A DNA stretch of 64,000 nt, taken from assembly GCA_932294355.1 (NCBI GenBank), contig OW028734.1, positions 12,350,501 through 12,414,500 of the forward strand, read 5' to 3'. Shown here piece after piece: positions 13,201 through 26,825 of the stretch. A program made the position numbers and the translations under genes. Source of the DNA: Aporophyla lueneburgensis (Eukaryota; Arthropoda; Insecta; Lepidoptera; Noctuidae). The notes under the pieces were generated by a model. The model was given only the letters and a program-made list of their open reading frames with translations. It was not told where the DNA came from and made no database searches. Within the stretch, counting starts at the first letter, position 1; each line of letters begins with the position of its first letter.

Positions 13201-16200
13201 AAAGTCAAACAAGTTACACAACGTAGCAGTCGCAGGGCTAGTTATTTGATTTTACCGAAGACGAGAACGAAGTTTGGCAAAAAAATGTTAAGTTTTGAAG
13301 GAGCACAATTATACAACAAAATACCCTCACATATAAAAAAATTGCACTCATTCCATGCATTCAAAACACAATTAGCTGCATATTTAATGAAAAATACTAC
13401 CTTTCCCAAAAGCTGAATGCATTGGATGGGTGTAAAATTATTTCAATAACGTCTGTGACGAACGTTTAATAATTTACTGTAAGCATTGTTCTCATGTAAG
13501 TGACTTTGTGTCTTTTTTGAGAATAAATTTCTTTAAACCTAAACCTATGTAAATATTCAAAATTATAATAGGGAATATGCATGTAATTTTTTTATATTTT
13601 TAATTCACTTTTCACATCGTTATAAAATAGTAAAAAATATAAATACTGCTGGAAATGCTCAAATTATTTTTTTAAATAATATTTAAAACATCACTTAAAT
13701 TTGATCTGTTTGAACATCGCCATTTTTCGCGGGCCTTGATTGACGTCACAAACCACTACCAGTGTTTGTTAACTATAAGTTTGACAGATACTTTTGGTTC
13801 TTTTATAGAAATTTTCAGTTTTAAAAGCTCTTTACGCCAAGGACAAAGCTTAAAAACCATTTTATAGATATCGTCTTGTACCAATGTGCAAAAACACTAT
13901 TATAAGTACACCTGATAAAGTGTTTTTCCTGTTCCAAAAGATACACGAAAACAATGGTGTAAGGTTATGAGAAGGTATAATGTATCTTCATTATCGTATT
14001 TGCATTGTTGTGAAGATCACTTAAATGTAAGTATGTTATATTTGGATAGGTAGCATGATTACATTTGATCAGAAGTAGATTTTGCATATTTTGAAAATCA
14101 AACAGAAGGTCCAATAAAACTTTTGTTTAAAGAACTATACTTATCTGTCTCATCGTTGAGATTTTACAAAATTTTGAATTTATTTCAGCAAATTATGTTC
14201 AATACCACATTATGAAACAACAAGGGGAAAAGTTACACTACGCTTTAAGGAAGGAGTTGTAAATTCCAGTGCCAAAAACGAAATACCACCCGAGAGAATG
14301 GGTGTTAAGAGACAAAGATTGGCACTGATAAATGAAACTCTCTCCGAGTTTGCTGTTAAAAGTAGTAATTGCACTAGCTAATGAAAAACACTACAGAAAC
14401 GCAAATAAAAATCAATTTGCTTTCAGACACCATATAAACAGCAACGCCTATAAATCCGATAACATGGTATGTGACGTCACGTTTCGGTTCGACCAATGGT
14501 GATGCGTTTCGCAAATTTGAATTTCACTCGCATATTTTGCATTTTTTTATTTATATTTTATGCAATTAAAACAAACTAAATAAGGAAATAATGGTTCAGA
14601 TACAATTTCAGGACGATATGGATTCAGGGAAAAAAAAAAACAATTCATTTTAATCCAAATGCATATTCCCTATTGTAGTAACAATTTCCCAAGCATAATT
14701 ATTATTATAATATTACAACAACACTATTTTCGCTCTAGGAATTGCTTTATACTGTAGAAGTTGTTATCATTTAGCGATACGTACAATTTATTGTTAAAAG
14801 GATCTTCGAGCATTTACATCATTAGCTATTTTAAATAATTTCTTATGTTTCCATACAAACATGCATATTTCATTAATGTACAAACAAGGTAGCGGTAACA
14901 AGCCAAATTTCTTAAATATTGGCTGACATGATTCCTCAGGATGAAGTCCGTGTAATGCCCTAATGCATTTTTTTTGAGCGACATATGTTCTATTCTGGTC
15001 TACTGTTACCCCATATTGTCTGTTAGTCCATAACGCAATATAGATTCCACATATGCATGGTAAGCTTATATAGCTGTTTTTAAATTAGTACTTTTTTTTC
15101 TTGTCTAAGAGCATACACAAATTTGTTTATCTTGCTTGAAGCACTGTCTACATGCACTTTCCAATGTAGATCTTCATCAATAGTTACTCCCAGGAACTTG
15201 GAATGTGTTACTGGTTTAATTTTGGGTATATATAATTTGAGGTTAAATTTATGATTATTGGATTTATTAAATTGTATATAAACTGATTTCTCAAGGTTTA
15301 TTTTCAAGTTATTTACATAAAGCCAGTGAATTAAAATGTCAATTGTATTGTTAATGTTAGTTTCGTGGTCAGAAATTGTATTATTGTTTTTTACTGTCAC
15401 AATAATAGAGATGTCATCAGCAAACAATATGCACTTATGTTTCGTTATTTTAATGATGTCCTTTATATATATCAAGAATAAGATCGGTCCTAGTATGCTT
15501 CCCTGTGGGACACCAAACTTATTACATCTATATTTCGACGAGTGTTGTGTTACTTCTTTATTTTCATTAATATTTGTTATGGTAACGCATTGTTGCCTGT
15601 TCTCTAGGTATGATTTTATCCACTGTAAGCTAGGCCCTCTAATCCCGATTGCTTCTAGCTTTTGCAGTAGTAGATCGTGTGATACTAGGTCGAAGGCTTT
15701 CGATAAATCAAAGATTAACCTGCGGTTAGGTTGATGTTTACATCCGTGCGAATGTGTTCTTACGGTACCTGTCTAGCAAACGCCTTGAGCCGATTGTTTT
15801 CGTCCCTCAGGCGCTGTATGAGGTCACGGTCGCGTCCCCTGTCGAGGTCGAGGTCGGGAGCCGCCGTGTCGCCCGCCTCGCTCGAGTTCGACGACCGGCT
15901 GCGATCCCTACTCCTCTCGTGGTAGATTTCATCTAAATTCGACTGGATTGGAGTAACAAAATAATAAAATTCATTAACATTGCACAAGCTTCATTTTTAA
16001 TTCTTTGTTCTTATTTTAGTATAATAATTCCTAGGTAGATCGTCTTCATACCCAATTATATAAACTTGTGATCGCCAAGTGGTCGAAATTCAGCCAGAAT
16101 TATACGTTCAAGCAAGTAATTTGTAGAAAAATCTTATTAAACACACACAAAACACCAATAACAAAATTTTTACTGCATTTGCATTTTTAATTCATATAAA

Positions 16201-19200
16201 ACTTAATGTATTTCTAATGAAAAAAGAAAACTAATAGTTTCTGGGCCCGCGTGGTGGATTATGGTTCACTAGGGAGTGAAGAACTCAGACTCACCGAGAG
16301 GAGGCCTGTGTCCCAGCAGTGGGAACAGTATAGGTTGATGATGATGATGAATAGTTTCTGCACTATTCCATACAGACTTTAACTGTGCGAAATTTCATAC
16401 TTCTCCATCAAAAAAGAATACAAAGTTTTTGCTTTACTTATAAGAAATATAGATAAAGTTAACAAGATTTTGAAAAAAATATATTGCGTGATTGAGTAAC
16501 AAAATTTAACATTTAGGTTATACACATTTCACATATAGCTCGTGATTCGCAATATATGAGATAGAGAGTATTTGTAACACGACTGGAAGTCCTTTTCGGC
16601 TCATGCTAGCCAAAGTCATCGCGAACCACATAAATAAAACAAAAGTATACATACCTGACTGAAATTAACATTCTTCTTCCTAAAATCATTGACAACTTGA
16701 TTCATTTTGACTCTGCCATCAAAATCATCGGTTTTGGAACACTTTTCGTTCCCCTGGTTGTTATTTAAAGAGATATTGATCTGGGACACCGGTTCACTCG
16801 CCTCGGTGATGGTTCCCCTTTCAATAACACACTTCGCTTGCATCTGAGAAGATTCTAGGTACGTCTTAAGTATTGCTAGTTCGTTTCGTAATAGATCGTA
16901 GTGTGAATGTACTTCCTCGCTTTCCAAATTGTGTGTTTTAATCACTTTGCTGGTTGTATCATGTATAGTTTTCATGTCTTCTAATTCGGACCGCTGGCGT
17001 GTGATTTTTTCTCTCTCTCTTTTCATAGATTCGAGGTGGCCCTCTAAGATAGTTAGTTCGTTCGTTATTTGTGAGCGCATCTCCTCCCCGCGTTTCTTTA
17101 GTATCTGTTCAGCTTCGGCTAGTTGGTTTTTTAGACTGTCTTCCTGTGAAAATGTATTGATATTGCAATGGTGCATCAGGGTTGTTTGTGTAATGCGAAA
17201 ACAAAAACTTGGGATATTTTCCTTTTTTTATATGTATGGCATCTAGTAGTTGATTGACCTTGAGAGGTCGTTACTACTTAATCGGACTATCCTGTGAACT
17301 AAAAGCCTACAGCTAGGGGCGAATTTAATATATATTTAAGCGACTGCACGCTAATTGCACCTCTTGTGTGGCATCGCTGGAGGGAGGACAGCAAAATAGG
17401 ACTGGGTGAATCAAATGTGGATCATTATTATCATGTGGGGAATTTAAAACGACAGGCTCAGCTACGGCAGGGGACATATTTTCTTGAGTTTTGGGGATTT
17501 CAATAGTAGGAAAAAATATGCAATTTAGGCGAGGCGTGAAGTTAGTCTGCCGTATGAGCACATTATGAAAAAGTGTTATAAAATTGTCCGCGAACAATCT
17601 TATCCGCGACAAATGAACGTTTTTATGCAATAACGCGAATGGAGGACAATACGACCCCACCGCCGCTTTTTGGATGTTGTTTCTCGCGGTCATTAAGAAG
17701 AAAAATATCTTATGAATTTAGCTCGAAAAATCAGAGCTCGGCAAATGTTACGTTGGGTATCATCTGGTTTTAGTTTGTAAGTCGACAACACGGATGTAAT
17801 AAAGCTGTGGTGGGATTATTTCGCCGAATTTTCAACTGTCTGGATTGTACGGAGCATTAGGAATCCAATAGAGTACAGCGTGAGTGACTCTCAGAGCATC
17901 GAACAGAAAACAGTGTTCGATTTTCAATTCTTGGCGTTTGGCAGTGAATTGAAGAACCAGTGCGCTAAACAATCCTGCCGCGTTTTTATTACGTTTGTAG
18001 GAACGAGGGCTAAAGGATAAATTAGTCTATTTATTGTTAAAAGCTTTTATTTAACTTCACTTGTATGTATGTCCTGGAATATTGCAATCAATATTTCACC
18101 CACTTCCACTGAAGCTATCGGGCTGAAATTTGGCATACACGTTTAGTTTGTATGACAATACACGATAAGCTGTGTAACGTCATTCTAAATCCAATATGGC
18201 GGAAAATTCAAGATGGCGGAATGGTTATTTTTGTTGAGCCTTACGGATAAAAGTACTGAAAGTCAGTGTACCTTGAGCTCGAGCCGCTCGGTCTCAGCGC
18301 GCACGTCGTGCATGGCGCGCGTCATGTGCAGGTGCTGGTCGCGCAGCGAGCGCGCCAGCCCCCACAGGAACTTCTTCTTGTGCTGCATGCTGCGCTCCAG
18401 CTCCGCCTCGCGCGCCTTGAACGTCTCCTCCAACTATATCATAATATATCTTTATTCAGAACTAGCTTTTGCCAGCGGCTTCGCCCGCGTGGAGGGCGGA
18501 AATTATCCCGCGGGACCATACTACCGGGATAAAAAGTAGCCTATGTCCTTTCTCAGGCTCTAAACTATCTGTGTACCAAAATTTAATCTAAATCGGTTCA
18601 GTAGTTTTAGCAGGAAAGCGAGACAGACAGAGTTACTTTTGTATTTATAATATTAGTGTGGATCAAAATGAGTTAGTTAAACCTTACATCCGTTCCGTGT
18701 GTTGCCAGACGTAAATAATAGTACCGTTCCATTTCTTCCCGTGGGTGTCGTCAGAGGCGACTAAGGGACTTACTAGAGAATGAGCAGCAGCGTTCTCTAT
18801 GCATTTTACCACCATACTGCGATCGCCAACCCGCCTGCCAAGCGTGGCGATTATGGTAAACCCCCCCCAAATTGGGGGAGGCCTATGTCCAGCAGTGGAC
18901 TTCATTCGGCTGAAATGATGGAACCTTACATCATCAGCAGCCTATAATGTTCCCACTGCTGGGACCTCAGGCCTCCTCTCGGTGAGAGGGAGTGGGCCAT
19001 AATCCACCATGCAGGCCAAGTGCGAGTTGGTAGATGTCACATGTCTTCAAATTTTTGGTTCTAAGACATGCCGGTTTCCTTACGATGTTTTCCTTCACCG
19101 TTTTGAGAACAGTGGTGATGAAATAATATACACAATATAAAGCGCCTGCTTGGGTTCGAACCCACGACCGACGACTCGTAAGTCGTTACCACTAGACCAC

Positions 19201-22200
19201 CACTGCTCATAGAAATTACATAATAAAAATCAATTACTGTTTGTTCGCATTGTATGCGCTGCCATATCGATAATCTGACTGCGGTAAAACTTTGTCCACT
19301 TATTGCTCGCACTTTTGCGAAGGTTATCACACTTCCATAACCCTTCACAAGGACTAATACAGTCAGCGTCAATTATACCGGGACGAACACACTATCCAAA
19401 ATGACCTCGACAGCTATGAAAATTAAACTTTATCTGAATTGGATATAGCTCAATGTCAGAATGATAAATGTCATGTACTGCCCTCATTCTGAAACATTCC
19501 TTGCGGCATTGATTTAATATTTAGTTTTCATAGTAGTTTAGATAATTTTGAACAGTCTGTTCGTCCCGATATTATTGACGCCGTCTGTAAATCTTTCTAA
19601 ATCCTGCCAGGGTCGCGAGATTGTTCAAACGAGATACCGTGGCCCCGGCATATGGGTAACTGAAGGAACACGGGTGGGTTTTAGTCAGTAAAAGTCTGAC
19701 ACACCCTCCCGCTCCGCCCAGAGCGGGAGAAGCCATGTGAGGATTTCCCAACAAGAAAAAAAAAAGTGTGTCCTAAAGGTTTTACTAAGGCTTCTATCCA
19801 CTGTCATCGCACATACAGTGATTCTATTTACATGTCTTCATCCAGCAGTACTCCTGATCTCTCGGGATCGACGACAGGTACACAATTTAAAGAATCGGAC
19901 GCAAAGCCCAAACCTTATTTGAATTGTTCTAAAAAATAATAAAAGATATTTCTGGAAAATGAATTGTATTTTCTTTACGTATAAGACTCATGCTGTTCAA
20001 AAAACATAGTTTTTAAAATTTTCTAGAGGGGTCATTTTTCTTAGCTTATAGATACCCCTCCTTTCAAACGATAATTCCACAATTATTGTGAGCGTGTGAA
20101 AAATTACACAGTTAGACTTTCAACCCTAAGCTTTAGCGCAGTGCATTCAAAATCCGGTGAACGATAAAAGAATTCGCAGCGTTAAAAGATACAAAGCCGG
20201 AGGGTACAAGAACCTACCTCGTTCCGTTTCTGCTGCAACTGAATCGCGTGCGTCGCTATCGATCGCTTTACCTTCTTCTCTTCCTGTACCTTTACCATTT
20301 TCACTTCTGTCTCGTACACTGACTTCAGTTGCTGGAACATCTATAAATAGTTTGTTTTATTATAATCTTCTTTATTCAATTTTGCATTCGATTTCTCATC
20401 GTGAGGGTTCGTTTTCCCGGTCGGCAAAATTAAACCAAAATCAAAAGTCATTTATTAAATCTAGGCTGAGAGTCAGCACTTTTTGAACGTCAACGTTACA
20501 TAAGACAGTCCCCTAAAGCGCCCGCCCTTCACCACTTCTTACTGCTTTAGCTGGGAAGAAGTGACGCAACAATCTCCCCAGCAGCACAGCTGTCTGTTAG
20601 GTTAGAAGAACTTGATTCTATACAAAGGCCAATGTGTTATTGGGTTTTAACATCAGGAAATCCCAAGTAGCAGTATGGATTTGTGATCGGTTGATGGCAA
20701 TAGGCTCGCCCCCTATTACATGGAATTTAAACATAACTGACTAAATGTGGTTGTAGGTATTATTAGAATAAAAATGGATGCGTGATGTTATTATGAAAAA
20801 TTAGTAGAAAGTGGCATGTTATGAATTTCTTTGACAATCGTCACCAGTAGTCATAGAGCCAACGTAGACTTGTAAAAGCATAGCGCGGTGTTCGCATATA
20901 AACATCGACATCATCATCATCATTTCAGCCGAAAGACGTCCACTGCTGGACATAGGCCTCCCCCAAGCTCCGCCGCTTTGACTGGTTTTGTGCTTTGAAC
21001 ATCGACATTAACCTCTAAGTCCCCTGAGATACCACATTTGGTATCGACACAATGGTTTTTTAATTGTGTCTGTAATTACGGTAATTGAATGGTTAAACTA
21101 GTTGAAATAAACTTAACCATGTACGGTGTCCATTTTGATGCACATTTGAACGAGTGGATTTTTATTTATAAATCAATCTATCTGCCTAGTCTTTTCTCAA
21201 ATGTTGGGATCGACTTCCAGACTTATCAGATGAAAACCAGTATTTTACACAGAGCGACTATATATCGACCTGTCGGGTTAATACGATACCCCTTACTAAG
21301 ACTGGTTAGCAGACTTTAATTCAACCAGTGTAATGTTGATATTTGTTTCGCAGTAACAGCTGAATGAAAACTAAAACAACTAACCAATATACCAAATATC
21401 AATATAATATGAGCAATCTACTACACATAATTATGTATGAAGCAAAGGAGAACACTCTAACTCGGACATCACAACTTATAAAAACTTGTAAAACAATTTA
21501 CGAGTTTATTACACTAGCTCTATAGTATACAAGCTGCTTTCAAATACACATCATGGTATGAAAGTTAAATTTAAATTAAAATACACAAAATGACATGAAA
21601 ATGATAAAGAAAAAAATGTATTAAGACCTCTTCAATGAAGCCCTTCTCCATAATGGTGATATTTTTAATGAGGCTCTCCGTTTTTATAGTACTTATATTA
21701 GCACTCTCTTTAGTTTTAATTTCCTGAAAGAAAACCATTTTCAGAACTCGTTGTAACTAAGATTTTAAAGTGACTAAAGAAAATCTAACCTAATAAACTG
21801 GCCTAAACAAGTAATTATTGTTGCTAGGGAACATAGAATCCTGCCAGGGTCGCGAGATTTGTTCGAAAGAGTTACCGTGGCCCGGACAACTGAAGGAACA
21901 CGGGTGGGTTTTAGTCAGTAAAAGTCTGACAGTCCCGCTCCGCCCAGAGCGGGTTACGTCATTGGATTTCCCACGCACAAAAAAAGGAACAGAATGGTAG
22001 TAATCTGAGGGGAAATTCTCGTAATTATAAGAATGTTCACAGTCTAATCTCAGTCTCAATATGCCAAAAACACTTCGAGTTTCTATTCCATAACTTTTTG
22101 TCATTTGATTGTCGCCGAGATGAGACTGCGACTAGATTTTAAACGTTGTTAATTACTAGAATTGGCTTTCTGGTTTGTAGTATATTCTCTCTACCAATCT

Positions 22201-25200
22201 TAACATTGATAGTGGATGACTAAACACGCAAAATCCAAAAGCAGCAGATCTAATTTTAAGACACCTTAAAATCATTTTAAATCCTAACTCTATGTACATA
22301 GAGTTGAAATCAGCTAAGAACTTGTACACCAAAGGGATTGAATTCAACCTACCTTGGCTAAATACCTCTTTTTCTTCTTATATTTTTCTTTGAGATGATA
22401 AGTGTTGTTTTGACACTTCTTACAATAAGCCCAGTGGCTGCATTGTGGCATTAGAGGCAAACTCTTTTTATGCGAACCCTCACCTTCTGCGCTGTCCAAA
22501 GACTTTGAACTTGCCGCAGAATCGACTGATAGACCTGGAGAAAATAGAACCTAATATTATAAAGCTGAAGAGTTTGTTTATTTGTTTGTTTGTATGCTTG
22601 TTTGATTGAACGCGCTAATCTCAGGAACTACTGGTCCGAATTGAAAAATTATTTTTGTGTTGGATAGCCTGTTTATCGAGGAAGGCTATAGGTTATATAA
22701 CATCACGCTACAATCAAGAGGAGCGGTGCAGTAATGAAAAATGTTGCAAAAACGGGGAAAATCGCACGGGTAGGCGATGCGACGCGACGGGAAGGGTCGG
22801 GGGAACAAGAAATTTTACGCGGACGAAGTCGCGGGCAGAAGCTAGTACATCATAATCGTGGGCGAGTGCATTCGTTCTATTTCGACCTATGAATTCCAGA
22901 CTAGGTCCTTGATTCAGAAGTCAAGGTACATCAACTCTAATTTCAAAACTTCGATTCCGATTTCGGTTACGTTGAACCGACCTCAAACTCATCTCTAGTT
23001 CACATTAGTCCTGGATTGCAAGAACTGGAAGTCATGGAATGTTCAGTCTTTGCCGAGCAAGTTGTGGTAGAGAATTGCGAACTTCGCATCACACTGACAT
23101 CACGCGAAATCCTGGATCGCGCAAGCAAAGTTTAACGCGCACCTAGCATATTACAACGACCCGACATCAATCGTTGATGGCCCTCCCTTTTCAACGTAGT
23201 TTGAGTGAACTTTACACCCTATTCCTCATCATCATCATCATCAGCCTATAATGTTCCCACTGCTGGGACACAGGCCTCCTCTCAGTGAGAGGGAGTGGGC
23301 CATAATCCACCACGCGGGCCCAGTGCGGGATGGTAGATGTCACATGTCTTCAAATTTTTGGTTCTAAAACATGCCGGTCTCCTCACGATGTTTTCCTTCA
23401 CCGTTTTGAGAGCAGTGGTGATGAAATAATATACACAAAGTAAAGCGCCTGCTTGGGTTCGAACTCACGACCTACTACTCGTAAGTCGCGGTAGTTACCA
23501 CTGGGCCACCACCGCTCTTACTCCTAAAAATGTAAAAAATAAACTTACTCTGTGCAGGTTCTAATATCTCCTTATACATAGGCACGCTCTTTAGTATGCA
23601 CAGCAATAAAGGCTGCTGTTTCTCATTATTGTACATTTGTACAATATTCGAAGCATGCTCCGAATCACACCGGATTCCTGGAAAATGATCATTAAGGGTT
23701 AATTTATGGACAAATATTTATGAACACACTAGCTTTTGCCAGCGACTTCGCACGCGTAGAGGTCGGAAATCATCCCGCGGGAACGAACTACAGGGAGAAA
23801 AGGTATCGAATGTATTAACCCAAGTTATAAACATACTAGCTTTTGCCCGCGGCTCGCTCGCGTTAAATTCGGGGCAATACGGTTCCCCTTTCCTGATTTA
23901 GAACACAGAAGAGAACTCGGAACAGAATGTTATTTTAATACGCTACTGTAGACGATATTATATGTCTTTTCATTTGGGGATAGAACGTAAAGATTCTGGG
24001 CATTGGACACACGTGAACATGCTACATCCATCCCCTACTCAATTTTTTTTTGCTCCATACAAACTTCCAACCCCCATTTTAGGGAAGTGGGGAGTTAGAA
24101 AGAGACAAAAAGTAGCCTATGTCACTCTCCATCCCTTCAACTATCTCCACTTAAAAAATCACATCAATTCGTCGCTCCGTTTTGCCGTGAAAGCCGGACA
24201 AACAGACACACATACTTTCCCATTTATAATATTAAGTATGGATCATCCATATACTTTTGGTTGTTTATGCGTAAGTTCATTAGTTTAAGGTTCATATACG
24301 CAATAAAGCAGTAGCCCCTTTGATAAAAAATAATGGCCACATTTTCTCCCAGGGAATGGATACCTAAGGGGAAAGCGCGGCCTACGGTGATAGGCTTTTT
24401 TTTTTTTTTTTCAGGATGGGAAATCATCAAATGACTTCTCCCGCTCTGGGCGGAGCGGGAGGGCGTGTCAGACTTTTACTGACTAAAACCCACCCGTGTT
24501 CCTTCAGTTGCCCATGTGCCAGGGTCACGGTATCTCTTTCGAACAATCACGCGACCCCGGCAGGCATCGGTCCTAGTAGACCCCTACACTGCTGCTGACA
24601 TCTCTTTGAGGCGCGCGTGGAACACTGCGCGCCGTCGACCCGAGCTTGGTCCTTACCGGGCGGCGAGCTACCCATTGCTCGCCACCCGCAAGCTCGCGCC
24701 TACGGTGGCCGGGAGTCCGCAATTGACTCCCGACGCCCGGGGCGTCTCCTCCTGCGGCGGCTAGGGGCGTGAGGGCGCAGAGACTGCCACTCCCTCACGC
24801 GCCCCGCCTCCTCCTTCGCGAGCATCACTGCTTCGCAGAAGGAGGTGACGGCTTCCCATTCCCTCTCGCTCCGTACCATGGCTCGCACCAGGGCCGGACG
24901 CGAGAGGTCGCCGCCGCCGATCGCCTCCACGAGGACACGGCGGTGCTCCGCCCAGGCAGGGCACACCTCCACCGTGTGCTCCACCGTGTCCTCCAGACGA
25001 TCCTCGCAATGGATACGGTGATAGGCTTGAGTCACACATTTTTATCACAGTTTGAAAAAAAACCCGTGATAAAATACGTGGCTCAAGCCTACCACAGAGG
25101 TCATGCTCGCCCTGTTGCATAGAAAGAGTAATCAAAACATCTTACCTAAATAATTGAGTATAGACCAAACATCCGTGTCTTTGAACCTCATGTCCGTCTT

Positions 25201-26753
25201 GTTTCCATCGATCTTTTCCATCAAAGACTTAGCGAACCCAAACACCATGTTAGCCAGTGGTATTTCAGATATGAAGACGGAGAAACTGTAGGTGAACTCC
25301 TGAAAGTAAAATTATTATGTAAGGATTTATTTAGACCAAATAAAAATAGAACCCTGTTCTTAAAAAAAGGTTACATAACCTTGGCTGAAGAACTATGGAC
25401 CAAATGAACATAGAACCCTGTTTTTCAAAAAAGGTTACATAACCTTGGCTGAAGAACTGTAGACCCATCTCACTTCTAAGCCACGTATACAAGCTGTTCT
25501 CGAGAGTCGACACGAACCGAGTTCCAGCCACCAGAACAAGCCGGTTTTCGAAATGACTTCAGTACCGTAAGACCGAGGAGTACAACCAGCCGCTGTGCAT
25601 GGCACTTGTGGACTACGACAAAGCCTTCGAGTCCATCGAAATATGGGCAGTTCTGGCCTCTCTGCAACGATGTCGAATTGACTGGTGCTACATCGAAGTA
25701 TTGAGATAGATGCTTGTATGACGCTGACTGAGAGGGGTGAGACAGGTGGATGTGATGTCCGAAATTGTTTATCAATGAGTTAGAAAACGCTGGACTAGAC
25801 AGGTTATCAATATGAACGGCGAGTAAATCTCACACCTTTCGTTTTACCGATGACATCTTCATAATGGCAGAGACGCTGGAAAAGTTGGACTAGATGCTGC
25901 ATCGCCTAAATGGAGCCTGTCGGCGAATTGGCCTTGGCATGAATTTAGACAAGACGAAAATCATGTGCAACTCGCACGTCTTGTCGAGTCCAACTCTAAT
26001 CTACATCAAGGAGTCGCTTCTCTGCCAGGGTCGCGAGATTCGTTCGAAAGAGTTACCGTGGCCCTGGCATATGGGCAACTGAAGGAACACGGGTGGGTTT
26101 TAGTCAGTAAAAGTCTGACACGCCCTCCCGCTCCGCCCAGAGCGGGAGAAGTCATTTGATGATTTCCCATCCAAACAAAAAAAAAAAACCGGCCAAGTGC
26201 GAGTCGGACTCGCGCACCGAGGGTTCCGTACAAACCTGTAGGTATTTTCGGTTTAAAAATATATATATTTTTTAATTTTTATATTTCAGTTGATTGAATG
26301 TAAGGTAAATTGCGGTTTACGATTTATGACGTTTTAAAAAAAACTACTCACTCGATCTCGTTCAAACCAATTTTCGTTGGTAGTTTACATGGTAATGTAC
26401 ATCATATATTTTTTTTAGTTTTGTCATTCTCTTATTTTAGAAGTTACGGGGGGGGGGACACACATTTTACCACTTTGGAAGTGTCTCTCGCGCAAACTAT
26501 TCAGTTTAGAAAAAAATGATAATAGAAACCTCATTACCATTTTTGAAGACCTATTCATAGATACCCCACACGTATGGGTTTGATGAAAAAAAACATTTTT
26601 GAGTTTCAGTTCTATGTATGGGGAACCCCAAAATTTTTTTTTTTTTTTCTATTTTAGTGTGAAAATCTTAATGCGGTTCACAGAATACACCTACTTACCA
26701 AGTTTCAACAGCATAGCTCTTATAGTTTCGGAATAAAATGGCTGTGACATACG

Positions 26754-26825
<72 letters not shown>

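Noticed and set aside
17325..17693. 122-aa minus-strand ORF between OFD1-like exons 9 and 8
   Set aside because: No domain, and including it would break the consistent exon phases; probably chance.
19140..19207. tRNA gene in the SINE (gggttcgaaccc)
   Set aside because: Has B-box-like and A-box-like text but no cloverleaf acceptor stem; it is the tRNA-derived head of a SINE.
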